A DNA stretch of 64,000 nucleotides from Labilithrix sp. (GCA_019637155.1 JAHBWE010000001.1:620001-684000); one strand, 5' to 3'. Positions 15,183 through 24,680 are shown, counted from the stretch's first letter. Numbers and translations: made by a program. The notes: generated by a model not told the origin, from the letters alone.

Positions 15183-17456
15183 ATGCGAAGGATCTCGCTC
15201 CTGGCCGTGCTCGTCGCCGGGTGTGCCCAGCACGCCATCTCGACTCCGCCGCCGAAAGATGCGCCGCGAGCGGACGCGCCCGCGCCGGGCGCGCCGGACG
15301 CGCCGAACGCGCCGGAGCCCGCGATCGGCTCGAACCCGAGGCCGCCGCGCACCGCGCGCGCGGTCGCCCCGCGGCGCGTCCCGCAGCTCAGGATCACGAC
15401 CCCGCTCCCCGGCGAGCCCGCGCCGGCGCAGCTCGCCGAGGCGCGCCTCACCTCGATGACGTGCGAGCAGACGACGTCGGAGGACGTCGAGCCGGTGCTG
15501 CGCGAGATGCGCGCCGCGCTCGCCGAGTCGTACAAGGAGTGGCACGACGAGCAGCCCGCGTGCTGGCGCCAGATGCGCGAGGAGTACCGCTGGCGAAAGG
15601 CGCAAGAGGACGGCAACGGCCTCCGTCTCTGGGGCGTCGGCGAGGGCGGCGGCGGACGCGGAGAGGGGATCGGGCTCGGCACGATCGGGACGATCGGATA
15701 CGGCGCGGGCTCGGCGGCGGGGAGCGCTCGCGGGAGCGCGCCGCGATCGGCGAAGGTCATGTCGAAGACGAACACCCAGGTCGAGGGCGTCGACGAGGCC
15801 GACATCGTCAAGACCGACGGCCGATGGGTCTACGTCGTCGCGAACGGCGCGCTCCGCGTCCTCGAGGCGATGGACCCGAAGGTCGTGTCGACGACGAAGC
15901 TCGACGGCAAGCCGCGCGAGATGTTCGTGGAGGGCGATCGCGCGGTCGTCTACGTCTCGAACGGCCACGCGGGCAAGGCGTGCACCTACGCGTACGACTG
16001 CGAATTCGGCGGCGACGGCACGACGACGAAGGTCCTCGTCTTCGATCTCGCCGAACGCGCGAAGCCGCGCCTCGTGCGCTCGATCCAGCTCTCCGGCTCG
16101 CTCATCGCCGCGCGCCGCGTCGGCAAGGCGGTCCACACCGTGGTGGCCGATCGCGACGTCGATCGCCCCGCGTTCGACCGCTGGCCCGCCGACTTCCAGA
16201 TGTGCGGCACCCCGGAGGAGGAGGTCCGCGCGAAGTTCGCGAAGCTCCGCGCCGCGAACGAGGCGAGGATCCGGAGCGAGCACAAAGCGGGATATCCGAC
16301 CGTGACCGAGGACGGCGTGGAGCGGACGATGTGCGGCGGGATCCTGAAGCCGGCGATCCGCGACGGACAGGCCTTCACGAGCGTCGTCTCCTTCGACCTG
16401 ACGGACGACAAGACCGCGCCGGCGACGTCCACGATCGAGAGCCGCCCCGGCGCGGTGTTCGCGTCGGACCGCGCGCTCTACGTCTCCGTCGTCCACAAGC
16501 GGACGGCGGGCAACCGCTGGTATTCGCATTATTCGTCGACGCCCGAGGTGAGCGACATTCACAAGTTCCGTATCGGCGGCTCACCGAAAGAGACGAAATA
16601 CGTCGGCAGCGGGACGGTGCCGGGGCACGTGCTCAATCAGTTCTCGATGGACGAGTGGCACGGCTACTTGCGAGTCGCCACCTCCAAGGGCCGCGTCCCC
16701 GATCCGAAGGTGGAGAGCGCGATCTCGATCTTCGCCGAGGCCGCGGGCGGGAACCTCGTCCGCGTCGGGGCGGTGGACCACATCGCGCCGGGCGAGGACA
16801 TCCGCGCGGTCCGCTTCGACGACGACCGCGGCTACATCGTGACGTTCAAGAAGACGGACCCGCTCTTCGTCATCGACATGTTCCAGCCGCAGCAGCCGAA
16901 GGTCCTCGGCGAGCTCAAGATCCCCGGCTTCTCGACGTACCTCCACCGCATCGATCCCGATCACCTCATGTCGATCGGCTTCGACGCCGACGACAAGGGC
17001 GACTTCGCCTACTTCAACGGCGTCATCCTCCAGCTCTTCGACGTGAAGGAGCCGACCAACCCGAAGCTGACGCACAAGGAGACGATCGGCACGCGCGGCT
17101 CGAGCTCGGAGGCGGCGACGAACCACCTCGCGTTCAACTGGCTCCCGAGCGAGGGGCTCCTCGCGGTGCCGATGACGATCTGCGAGGGCGGCGGCAACGG
17201 CAGCTTCGGCTCGAACCTCGCCTTCAGCGGCCTGCTCGTCTACGACGTCGACGTCGAGCGCGGCTTCACGCGGCTCGGCGGCGTCGACCACGGCGCGCGG
17301 GGCGCGAACTGCCAGACCTGGTGGTCGAACGCGAATTCGGTCGTGAAGCGGAGCGTGTTCCTCGACGACCTCGTCTACTCGATCGCGGAGGACCGCGCGA
17401 AGGTGCAGAAGATCGATCACTTCGGCAAGGACCTCGCCGACCTCTCATTCGAGTGA
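15183..17456 (+). CDS. Beta-propeller domain lipoprotein, first paralogue
   Basis: The 757-residue protein begins with a lipoprotein signal (MRRISLLAVLVAGC) and a long Ala/Pro-rich spacer. From about residue 195 it matches the secreted beta-propeller family (PF09826-type): TQVEGVDEADIVKTDG, CTYAYDC, GSLIAARRVGKAVHTVV, ITFKKTDP-like TFKKTDPLFVID, GELKIPGFSTYLHRID and IGTRGSSSEAATNHLAFNW. The role in the family is unknown; surface-exposed binding or scaffolding is plausible. A second copy of the same architecture is at 40179-42368, and both keep the same motifs in the same order. The ATG at 15183 was preferred over the longer frame because it starts the signal peptide. The 3-prime end overlaps the convergent gene by 12 bp. 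Confidence 0.88.
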   Translation: MRRISLLAVLVAGCAQHAISTPPPKDAPRADAPAPGAPDAPNAPEPAIGSNPRPPRTARAVAPRRVPQLRITTPLPGEPAPAQLAEARLTSMTCEQTTSEDVEPVLREMRAALAESYKEWHDEQPACWRQMREEYRWRKAQEDGNGLRLWGVGEGGGGRGEGIGLGTIGTIGYGAGSAAGSARGSAPRSAKVMSKTNTQVEGVDEADIVKTDGRWVYVVANGALRVLEAMDPKVVSTTKLDGKPREMFVEGDRAVVYVSNGHAGKACTYAYDCEFGGDGTTTKVLVFDLAERAKPRLVRSIQLSGSLIAARRVGKAVHTVVADRDVDRPAFDRWPADFQMCGTPEEEVRAKFAKLRAANEARIRSEHKAGYPTVTEDGVERTMCGGILKPAIRDGQAFTSVVSFDLTDDKTAPATSTIESRPGAVFASDRALYVSVVHKRTAGNRWYSHYSSTPEVSDIHKFRIGGSPKETKYVGSGTVPGHVLNQFSMDEWHGYLRVATSKGRVPDPKVESAISIFAEAAGGNLVRVGAVDHIAPGEDIRAVRFDDDRGYIVTFKKTDPLFVIDMFQPQQPKVLGELKIPGFSTYLHRIDPDHLMSIGFDADDKGDFAYFNGVILQLFDVKEPTNPKLTHKETIGTRGSSSEAATNHLAFNWLPSEGLLAVPMTICEGGGNGSFGSNLAFSGLLVYDVDVERGFTRLGGVDHGARGANCQTWWSNANSVVKRSVFLDDLVYSIAEDRAKVQKIDHFGKDLADLSFE

Positions 17457-18131
17457 CGGCTTCCGGATCACGATCCACACCGCGACGAACCACGCCTCCA
17501 GGACCGTGAACGCGAGCGCGTTGCCGGCCCCGATCAGCTCGGGGGAGGGGCGGACCGCGCGCGGGACGAGCGGCGCGAGCGAGATCGCGACGAAGAGGAG
17601 GAGCATCGGCGGCGACAGCCGGCCGAGCAGCTTGCTCCAGGTTCCGCGCACGCGGAGCGTGAGCGTCCACGCGATCGCGGCGCCGGTGTAGAGGATCGCG
17701 GCCCACCCGGACGTGAGCGGGAACATCACGCCCTCGAACGCGAGGAAGTCGGTCGCGTCACGCACCTCCGCGCCCTCGCGCGCGAGCTCGACGCCGCGCG
17801 TGACGAGGAGGAACTGGGCCGCTTGATCGGGCAGCACCGCGAGGCCGACGAGCACCGCGGTGACGATCGCGAACGTCCGCGGCCTCGTCCCCGGCTTCGT
17901 AATTCGAAGTAGCGCAATGGCAAATACGATGTCGGAGACGGCCGTGATCTGCCAGCCGAGCCACCCGAGGCGATAGGCGACGGGGGAATCGGCGATCCGG
18001 ATCATCCGCTCGACGTCGTCGCCCGCGCCGCCGCCGCCGGGGACGAGCGGGAGGAGGAACGCGGCCATCCCGAGCATCGCGGCGCCGTGCGCGAGGAACG
18101 TGAAGATCAGCGCCTGGCGAAAGAGCTTCAT
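17445..18131 (-). CDS. Multi-pass membrane protein of unknown function
   Basis: The 228-residue protein has about six hydrophobic segments, including FTFLAHGAAMLGMAAFLLPLV, ITAVSDIVFAIALLRI, FAIVTAVLVGLAVL and the C-terminal GNALAFTVLEAWFVAVWIVI. No catalytic or transport motif stands out. The gene begins only four bases after the stop of the SDR gene, so it is co-transcribed with the kinase/SDR run on this strand. Its 3-prime end overlaps the convergent beta-propeller gene. A stretch near 17890-17935 has A/T-ending codons unlike the rest of the gene. Confidence 0.8.
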   Translation of the reverse strand: MKLFRQALIFTFLAHGAAMLGMAAFLLPLVPGGGGAGDDVERMIRIADSPVAYRLGWLGWQITAVSDIVFAIALLRITKPGTRPRTFAIVTAVLVGLAVLPDQAAQFLLVTRGVELAREGAEVRDATDFLAFEGVMFPLTSGWAAILYTGAAIAWTLTLRVRGTWSKLLGRLSPPMLLLFVAISLAPLVPRAVRPSPELIGAGNALAFTVLEAWFVAVWIVIRKPSLE

Positions 18132-18135
18132 CGAT

Positions 18136-18951
18136 TCACCCGCCCTTCGCGAAGAGGTCGCGCCGCCAGTATTTCGGTCGAAAGAACCGCAGAGCCCCTT
18201 TGAGCACCGTCATCCACGCGAGGTGGGCGCCGGGGCGCGTGTTGTCGAGGATCCGCCGCGCGAGCCAGGGCGCGACGGTCTCGACCGGGTCGGCGATGAA
18301 GTTGAAGAGGCGCCGCTTCGAGCGCCAGAGCTCGGGCTCGCCTCGCTCGTAGACGCCGGTGAGGAGCTCGGTCACGACGATGCCCGGGCTCGTCGTGCCG
18401 ACGACGACCCCGCTGTCGCGCGTCTCGTCGACGAGCGAGCGCGTGAAGTAGCGGAGCGCCGTCTTCGTGCTGCCGTAGAGCGCCATCCCGCGCTGGCGCG
18501 CGCCGTCGGCGCCGAACCCCTCCATGTTGTAGACCGCGCCGCGGAGGCCGTGGAATCCGTCGTGCGGCGCCTGCGCGAGCATCCCCTCGAGCGCGACGCG
18601 GGAGCCGTTCATCATCCCGGCGAGGTTCGTCCCGACCACGGCGGCGATGTCGCTCGGCGGCAGCTCCACGAACGGCCGCTGCGCGTTGCTCGTGCCCGCG
18701 TTGTTCACCCAGACGTCGACGCGCCCGAAGCGCTCCCGCGCCGAGCCCCAGAGCGCGCGGACGTCGTCGTACCTCGAGACGTCGCAGGCGCGGCCGTGCG
18801 CCTTGTCGTCGCCGAGCTCGGCGCAGACGCTCGCCACGTCGGCGTCCTTCCGCCCCGACACGACGACGTTGGCGCCGCGCGCGACGAGGGCGCGGACGAG
18901 CCCGAGCCCGAGACCCTTGGTGCTGCCCGTGACGACGACGGTCGGAGCCAG
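18136..18951 (-). CDS. Short-chain dehydrogenase, non-canonical start
   Basis: The product is an SDR: a Rossmann dinucleotide-binding motif TGSTKGLG at the very start, NNAG, and the catalytic YGSTK (Tyr-x-x-x-Lys). Substrate is unknown; the C-terminal half is long and basic. Directly upstream in the same frame is the TGA of the kinase gene (18955-18957). Between that stop and the TGSTKGLG motif there is no ATG, GTG or TTG. The only near-cognate start is CTG at 18951, giving 271 residues. The first ordinary start (GTG at 18861) would delete the cofactor-binding site. The gene could therefore use CTG or depend on translation through or re-initiation at the kinase stop. Confidence 0.82.
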   Translation of the reverse strand: MAPTVVVTGSTKGLGLGLVRALVARGANVVVSGRKDADVASVCAELGDDKAHGRACDVSRYDDVRALWGSARERFGRVDVWVNNAGTSNAQRPFVELPPSDIAAVVGTNLAGMMNGSRVALEGMLAQAPHDGFHGLRGAVYNMEGFGADGARQRGMALYGSTKTALRYFTRSLVDETRDSGVVVGTTSPGIVVTELLTGVYERGEPELWRSKRRLFNFIADPVETVAPWLARRILDNTRPGAHLAWMTVLKGALRFFRPKYWRRDLFAKGG

Positions 18952-18954
18952 CGC

Positions 18955-20496
18955 TCAGAAGTCCGTGCGGATCGTGCGGCCGCCGACGCTCGTCTGCGCG
19001 CTCGCCGGGGTCGTGGGCTTCGTCGCCGGCTGGGCGGCGGGGGCGGGCCCCGGGGCTGGGCGATGGGTGAACGCGGGCTTCGTGCCGGCGGTGGCGCTCG
19101 TCGCGGTCGCGCCTGCGTCCGCCGCCGCGGTCGTGGCGGAGTCGCCGGTGTCCATCGCCGGCGCCGTCTCGGACGGCTTCGGCGCCGCGGTGCCCGCGGT
19201 GTTCACGGAGTCCGCGGTAGTCGCGGTGTCCGCGGTCTGCATCCCGCTCGACGCCGTCTTCGGGTCGGGCTTCACCTCCGTCGTGCCCGGGCCCCGCATC
19301 GTGGAGATGCCGATGACGCCGATGACGGCGAGCGCGGCGGCGGCGCCGGCGTAGACGAGCTTCTTCTTCGAGCCGTTCGGCGGCGCGCCGGCCGACTCCT
19401 TCAGCGGGTCGGCCGTCTTCGACAGGCTCGTGCTCGTCTCCTTGCCCACGGTGGCGGGAGGAGAGACGCTCGCGTCGGTCTGGTTCGCGCCCGTCGTCGT
19501 CGCGGGGGCGTTCGGCGTCTCGCCGGTGATCAGGATCTCGGGGAGCGACTTGCCGCGCGTCGGCGACGCGGTGAGGTCGAGCCCGCGGCCGCCGGTGTCG
19601 GTCGCCCAGTCGCCCGCCTGGCCGCCGTTCTTCTGGAGCCAGCCGATCAGCGCCTCCTCGAGCTCCGCCGCCGTCTGGTAGCGGGCCTCGGGCGCGCGCG
19701 CGGTCGCCTTGACGATGATGGCGTTGAGGTCGTCGTCGATGTCCGGGCGCAGGTTCTGCGGGGTCGGGGCCTCTTCGAGCGCGATCTTGAAGAGGAGCTC
19801 GTTGAAGCTGTCGGCGACGAAGGGCGTGCGCCCGGTGACGCACTCGTAGAGGACGACGCCGAGCGAGTAGATGTCGGAGCGGTGGTCGGTCGTCTTCGCG
19901 CCGCGCGCCTGCTCCGGCGACATGTACACGGGCGAGCCCATGATCGTGCCGGTCTGCGTGTTGGACGTCGCCTCCTGATCGTTCAGGAGCTTCGAGATGC
20001 CGAAGTCGACGATCTTCGCGACCTCGCGGCCGGACTTCGTCTTCGCGATGACGACGTTCGACGGCTTCATGTCGCGGTGGAAGATGCCGGCCGCGTGCGC
20101 CGCGGCGAGGCCGCGCGCGGTCTGGATGCAGTAGCCGATCGACTCGATGAGCGAGAGCTTGTTGCCCTTCGCCTTGTCGATGCGCTTGCCGAGGTCCTCG
20201 CCGACGAGGAACTCCATGACCATGTACGGGCGGCCGTCGGCGAGCACGCCGGCGTCGAAGATCTGGACGACGTGCGGCGACTCGATGTGCGTCGAGGCCA
20301 GCGCCTCGCGCTCGAAGCGCCCGACCATCGCCGGGTTCGAGGCGTACTGCGCCTTCAGGACCTTGATCGCGACGCGGCGCTTGATGCGGACGTTGACGCC
20401 CTCGAGGACCTCGCCCCACGCGCCCTCGCCGATGACGCGCTCGATGCGGTACTTGCCCTCGAGGAGCTCGCCGGTTGCGGGGAGGCCTGCGCTCAT
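18955..20496 (-). CDS. Hanks-type serine/threonine protein kinase
   Basis: The 513-residue kinase has a cytoplasmic catalytic domain at about residues 14-280: glycine loop IGEGAWGEV, VAIKVLK lysine, HRDMKPSN catalytic loop, DFGISK metal-binding loop, GSPVYMSPEQARG activation segment and DIYSLGVVLYECVTG. A Pro/Thr-rich juxtamembrane region follows, then one transmembrane segment (LVYAGAAAALAVIGVIGIS), then an Ala/Thr/Pro-rich outer tail with no sensor domain such as PASTA. Such kinases are abundant in myxobacteria. It overlaps the upstream gene by four bases (20493-20496). The downstream SDR follows in the same frame after a single stop codon. It could phosphorylate FHA-domain proteins such as the one at 9883; this is inference. 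Confidence 0.95.
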   Translation of the reverse strand: MSAGLPATGELLEGKYRIERVIGEGAWGEVLEGVNVRIKRRVAIKVLKAQYASNPAMVGRFEREALASTHIESPHVVQIFDAGVLADGRPYMVMEFLVGEDLGKRIDKAKGNKLSLIESIGYCIQTARGLAAAHAAGIFHRDMKPSNVVIAKTKSGREVAKIVDFGISKLLNDQEATSNTQTGTIMGSPVYMSPEQARGAKTTDHRSDIYSLGVVLYECVTGRTPFVADSFNELLFKIALEEAPTPQNLRPDIDDDLNAIIVKATARAPEARYQTAAELEEALIGWLQKNGGQAGDWATDTGGRGLDLTASPTRGKSLPEILITGETPNAPATTTGANQTDASVSPPATVGKETSTSLSKTADPLKESAGAPPNGSKKKLVYAGAAAALAVIGVIGISTMRGPGTTEVKPDPKTASSGMQTADTATTADSVNTAGTAAPKPSETAPAMDTGDSATTAAADAGATATSATAGTKPAFTHRPAPGPAPAAQPATKPTTPASAQTSVGGRTIRTDF

Positions 20497-21512
20497 CGGA
20501 TGAATCCTCTCAGAAACGCCGTCGTCGCCGGCGCGCGCTCCTTCTCCGGTCGCGTAAGGTAGACGTAGCCCGTGAAAGCGGCCGCGACGATCGTGCCGAT
20601 GAGGAGCACGTCGGTCGTGACGTTGAGCCCCAGCGTGCGGCTCCGGAGCTCGTCGGCGCGCTCCGGGTTGGTGCCGTCGTTGGCGCTCTCGTAGGAAGAG
20701 GCGGTGCTCGTCGCGACGATGCCGGTCACCACCGTCGCGATGCCGAGGATGCCGGTCGCGCCGGCGCCGTACCAGAAGCTCTTCGGGATCGGGCGCTCCG
20801 GCGGCGGGGGCGGCGGCGCGTAGACGATCTGACTCGGCTGCGCCGGAGCGACCGCGACCTTGTCCTCCGGGAACTCGAACGGGTGCACGCCGAGATCGCC
20901 CGCCGTCGCGTCGACCTCCCAGACGATCTCCTGCTTGCCAGGCGCGCGCGCGGTGATGATGTGATGACCTTGCCGGATGCCGACCGGGAACGGCACCGTC
21001 GCGGTGAGCGGGCCGTAGACGTTGTTGATCGAGTCGCCCTGGGTGGGGATGCGCCGGTCGAGGATCGTCGTCTCGGGGACGTTGCTCGTGAAGGTCACGC
21101 GCGCCACGCCGAGCTTCAACGTCTGGAGGTCGCGATCGAGCTGCTCGCGCTCGGCGGGGGCGATCTCGATCATCCCCTTGATGTAGTTCTCGTACGCTTC
21201 GATCGCCTCCGAGTCGCGCTCGAGCATCATCGCGCAGAGGCCGAGGTTGCCGAGGATCTGCGCGGCGGGCGAGAGCTGGTACGCGACCTTGAACTCGCGG
21301 TAGGCCTCTTCGTAGCGGGGCTTCGCCGGATCGCGGAGCAGGTTAACGCCGGCGGCGAAGTGGAGGCGCGCTTGCTGGAGCGCGTCCTGCTGCTGCGCGG
21401 GCGCCGGGGCGGGAGGCGCCGGCTTTCCCTGCGCGAACGCGGGGGCGGCGCTGCACATCAGGGCGAACGCCGCCGCGCTGCAAAATGTCAGAAGCCGCAC
21501 GTCTCGCAGCAT
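20493..21512 (-). CDS. Secreted TPR-like protein with PEGA-like domain and one TM
   Basis: The 339-residue protein starts at the ATG giving a clean signal peptide (MLRDVRLLTFCSAAAFALMCSAAPAFA). Next is a TPR-like helical part (YEEAYREFKVAYQLSPAAQILGNLG, EAIEAYENYIKG), then a beta-rich part resembling PEGA domains (VTFTSNVPETTILDRR, GHHIITARAPGKQE). A proline-rich linker precedes a transmembrane segment (WYGAGATGILGIATVVTGIVA) and a further hydrophobic stretch. This layout is common beside Ser/Thr kinases in myxobacteria. The stop overlaps the kinase start by four bases, so the two are translationally coupled. It may be a periplasmic input or output partner of the kinase. Confidence 0.82.
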   Translation of the reverse strand: MLRDVRLLTFCSAAAFALMCSAAPAFAQGKPAPPAPAPAQQQDALQQARLHFAAGVNLLRDPAKPRYEEAYREFKVAYQLSPAAQILGNLGLCAMMLERDSEAIEAYENYIKGMIEIAPAEREQLDRDLQTLKLGVARVTFTSNVPETTILDRRIPTQGDSINNVYGPLTATVPFPVGIRQGHHIITARAPGKQEIVWEVDATAGDLGVHPFEFPEDKVAVAPAQPSQIVYAPPPPPPERPIPKSFWYGAGATGILGIATVVTGIVATSTASSYESANDGTNPERADELRSRTLGLNVTTDVLLIGTIVAAAFTGYVYLTRPEKERAPATTAFLRGFIR

Positions 21513-21564
21513 AGCAACGGTGGGTGGAAAATTCCTCACCCGAAGAGAGGACAAAAAGTAGGAA

Positions 21565-22986
21565 TCATTGGCATAGATCTAGCGGCTCTCGGATCCCGAG
21601 GATGGTGGGGCGGAGGTCCGGGGGGGCGGTCCAGGGCGCGTCGGGCGTCGTGGCGGTGCGCTCCTGGAGGTTGAACGACGAAGGGCCGCCGCGGACGAGG
21701 AAGGGGCTGAACGTGTAGCCCTCGCCTTGGTTGAAAGGTGCGAAGACGGTCTCCGATGCGGGGTCGTAGTACACCGACTGGCCGGAGTGGCGGATCGACA
21801 CGCGCTGCACGAGCACGCTCGGATCGAGCGAGATCGCGTGCAGGTTCGTGTCGGCGTTCGCTTCGACCATGAAGACGAGGCGGCGCGCGTTGTCGATCGC
21901 CGCCTTCCGGAGGACGGTGGGCGCGGTCGCCTCGGTCGACATCGTGAAGGTGCGGAGCGGGAGCTGGCTCGTGGCCGGCTGGAGGTAAGGGCGCGTGTAG
22001 AGGGCGTGGACGCCGTCCGCGAGCGGGAGGAGCGTCACGTCGTCCGGGCCCGCGTTGCAGACGATCGAGCCGAAGCCGGGCTGTCCCGTCTGCGCCATGC
22101 GGCCGTAGGTGTGCGAGCCCTGCGCGACTGGCACGTCCGTGCCGTTCGGGAGGAAGTACTGCCGCGCGCGCACGACGCAGACCATGTTGCCCTGCGGGCC
22201 TTCGCACTCGGGCGTCGGCTGCGGCCCCGCGTCTTCGGTTCCCGCGTCGCTCGGCGGCGTCGCCGGGGGCACTCCGGGGTTGTAGAAGCTCAGGTACCCG
22301 CCGGTGCCGGACAGGCTCCGCGTCGCGACCATGCCGCGCGGGTTCTGCGGGAGCGTGATCGGCGTCGCGACCACCGGCGACGCCGGGTTCGTCGTGTTGA
22401 TCGTGACGAGGCGGAAGGCGGAGCCCGACGCGGGGTGGGCGACGATCGAGACGCGCTCGCTCGTGACGCCGATCGCGTCGTAGTAGACGAGCGGTCCGAC
22501 GGCGACCGCGGACAGCTCCGTCCACGCGCCGGTCGTGGTGTCGAGCCGGCGGATGTGGAGCTTCACGTCCTCCGTCGTGTTCGCGATGAAGTGCGTCGCG
22601 GCCTCGAAGATGTACCAGAGGTCGCGCGGCGCATCGTGCGCGATGCCCGCGACCCACATCCTCTCGCGCGTCGAGACCTCGCGCCCGCTCTTGCTGTCGA
22701 GGACGGTGAGCACGGGCTCGAGGACACCGCCGTCGGACGCGACCTCGCCGCCGACGACGAGCGGCGAGAACGCCTCGCCCGTCGTCGACGTCTCCGAGGC
22801 GTCGACGGTCGTCGGAGGCGGCCCGGTCTCCTCCACCGTCACGCCGGCGGCGTCGGGGCGCGTGACGCTCGTGAACTGCCCGTCGTCGGCGGGCTTCACG
22901 TCGTCGAGCGAGTTGACGAGGCTGCAGCCGGCGGCGACCGCCGTCGTGAGCAAAGCGGAGAGGGAGGTCAGACGAAGCGCGCGCAT
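21565..22986 (-). CDS. Lipoprotein of unknown function
   Basis: This 473-residue lipoprotein has the signal MRALRLTSLSALLTTAVAAGC followed by an acidic and threonine-rich spacer. The remainder is beta-rich, with repeated units that read like a propeller or a string of small strand bundles (LWYIFEAATHFIA, VYYDAIGVTSERVSIVAH, RLVFMVEANADTNLHAISLD, SVYYDPASETVFAPF). A Ser/Thr/Pro loop carries SDAGTEDAGPQPTPE, typical of myxobacterial lipoproteins. Its ATG begins one base after the stop of the upstream fibronectin-type lipoprotein gene (22987), so the two are probably made together. No enzymatic motif is seen. Confidence 0.78.
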   Translation of the reverse strand: MRALRLTSLSALLTTAVAAGCSLVNSLDDVKPADDGQFTSVTRPDAAGVTVEETGPPPTTVDASETSTTGEAFSPLVVGGEVASDGGVLEPVLTVLDSKSGREVSTRERMWVAGIAHDAPRDLWYIFEAATHFIANTTEDVKLHIRRLDTTTGAWTELSAVAVGPLVYYDAIGVTSERVSIVAHPASGSAFRLVTINTTNPASPVVATPITLPQNPRGMVATRSLSGTGGYLSFYNPGVPPATPPSDAGTEDAGPQPTPECEGPQGNMVCVVRARQYFLPNGTDVPVAQGSHTYGRMAQTGQPGFGSIVCNAGPDDVTLLPLADGVHALYTRPYLQPATSQLPLRTFTMSTEATAPTVLRKAAIDNARRLVFMVEANADTNLHAISLDPSVLVQRVSIRHSGQSVYYDPASETVFAPFNQGEGYTFSPFLVRGGPSSFNLQERTATTPDAPWTAPPDLRPTILGIREPLDLCQ

Positions 22987-24621
22987 CTAGTTCCTCGGCG
23001 CGTCCTGCATGATCCAGGACGTGATGATGTCCTTCTCGATGGCGGTGAGGGCGTTGCCCGTCTGAGGCGCCGGCATCACGAGACCACGCGGCGGGTTCGG
23101 GTTGATCTTGATGGAGAGCCAGCTCTCTTGCAGGTTGCTCTTCGTCACGCGCGGGATGTTCCGGCCGTCGATGTTGCCGAGGATGGACCGCGCGTCCACG
23201 AGCTGGTCATACGAGAACGCGGGCGCGAGGTTGAGGCCGCCCGCCGTGGGTCCGCTCACGTGGCAGCCGACGACGGCGCAGTTCTTGTTGAAGACGCCCT
23301 GCACGTCGATGCTGTAGCTCGTGTCCGTCGTGCCGCTCCTCTCGACGAGGTTATCGTCGCGGTTGTTCGTCGCGTCGCGCGCGCGCACGACCCAGTTGAG
23401 CGTCGCGCGGGACGCGAGGTCGGAGAGCTCGACGTACGGCGCGCCGGGGGCGCTCGTCGCGCGCGGCGGCGCGTCGAAGTCGTAGCCGCCGGCGGTCCGC
23501 GCTTCGAACACGTCGTAGACGATGTTCCCCGGCGGCGTCTGATCGTCGGTCGCGGGGTCCCAGCTCAGCTTCACCTTGCGCATCACGGGATCGAAGTCGA
23601 ACCCCTTGATGCCGGCGAAGGTGGGCTTCGTGACGTCCGACGCGGTCGTGGCGGAGCGCTCGACCGTGTTCTCCTCCGCGTTGCCGGCCGCGTCGCGCGC
23701 GCGACACACGAAGGAGTACGTGACGCCCGGCTGGAGGCCGGTCAGCGTCACCGCCGTCGCGGCGCTGACCTTCGCCGCGGGGTCGGCGGTGAAGTCGAAC
23801 TGCCCCGCGCTCGTCGACGTGAAGACCTCGTACGTGAGCTCCGACGCCGGCGAGTGGTTGTCGGTCGCGGGCGACCACGTCACCTCGACCGAGGTGGCGC
23901 CGAGCGCCGTCGCCGCGTCGCAGCCCGCGAACGTGGGGAGGGTCGCGTCCTGACCGAGCGCGGAGTTGACGACCGCGCCCCCGGCCGACTCGTTGTTCGC
24001 GATGTCGCGCGCGCGCACCTCGAACACGAACGGCTCTCGCGGAACGCCGAGCTCGTTCAGGGTGATGGTCGTGTCTCCCGGGCCCGTCCGCGCGATGCGC
24101 GTGAGGGTGGTCCGCGGCCGTCCCGCGTAGACGTCGTAGACGATCGCCTCCGGCGGGGTGAAATCGTCGGTCGCCGGCTCCCACGTCAGCCTCGCGCCCG
24201 CGTTGCCGGACGGCTCGGCGGTCTTCAATCCGTTGAAGCTCGGCGGCGCCGTGTCCGGCGACGCGATCGCGGACTTCACGATCGTGTTCCGGTCCTCGAG
24301 GCCGCTCGCGTCGGCGGCGCGGACGATCACGTAGTAGCGCTCGCCCTGCTTCTCGGGCGTGATCGTGACCGCGGTCCCGTCGGTCTTGATCGGGATCGTC
24401 TTCAGCTCGCGACCGGGGAGGCGCGTGATGTAGACGCGGTAGTCTTGCGCGTCCGGGGCCGGCTTCCACGCGACGACGAGCTTGCCCGCTTCGTCGGGGA
24501 CGACCCAGGCGACGCCCTCGAACGCGAGGTTGTTCGAGCGGACGGCCGGATCGTCATCGCCGCCGCAGCCGATGGCGAGCGCCAGCGCCGTTAAAGCAAA
24601 GGCAAACCGAGGACGTAGCAC
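22987..24621 (-). CDS. Fibronectin type III-like lipoprotein with cytochrome-like C-terminus
   Basis: The 544-residue product starts at the GTG at 24621, which opens a lipoprotein signal (MLRPRFAFALTALALAIGC followed by GGDDD). Four fibronectin type III-like repeats follow, each with the pattern TWxPATDxxxPPxxxxYDVY and a closing YxVxRARDxxxNxxxN. The C-terminal 110 residues contain NCAVVGCH, a CX4CH variant of the heme motif seen in cytochrome-like domains of planctomycetes and myxobacteria, and MPAPQTGNALTAIEKDIITSWI, the usual last helix of such domains. Heme attachment is uncertain because the spacing differs from CxxCH. The gene is immediately followed by the 22986 lipoprotein gene. Confidence 0.85.
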   Translation of the reverse strand: MLRPRFAFALTALALAIGCGGDDDPAVRSNNLAFEGVAWVVPDEAGKLVVAWKPAPDAQDYRVYITRLPGRELKTIPIKTDGTAVTITPEKQGERYYVIVRAADASGLEDRNTIVKSAIASPDTAPPSFNGLKTAEPSGNAGARLTWEPATDDFTPPEAIVYDVYAGRPRTTLTRIARTGPGDTTITLNELGVPREPFVFEVRARDIANNESAGGAVVNSALGQDATLPTFAGCDAATALGATSVEVTWSPATDNHSPASELTYEVFTSTSAGQFDFTADPAAKVSAATAVTLTGLQPGVTYSFVCRARDAAGNAEENTVERSATTASDVTKPTFAGIKGFDFDPVMRKVKLSWDPATDDQTPPGNIVYDVFEARTAGGYDFDAPPRATSAPGAPYVELSDLASRATLNWVVRARDATNNRDDNLVERSGTTDTSYSIDVQGVFNKNCAVVGCHVSGPTAGGLNLAPAFSYDQLVDARSILGNIDGRNIPRVTKSNLQESWLSIKINPNPPRGLVMPAPQTGNALTAIEKDIITSWIMQDAPRN

Positions 24622-24680
24622 GGCCGCATCATACGCGCGTGCCGCCGAATGGGAAGAACGGCTCGTCGCTATCCGTGGCG

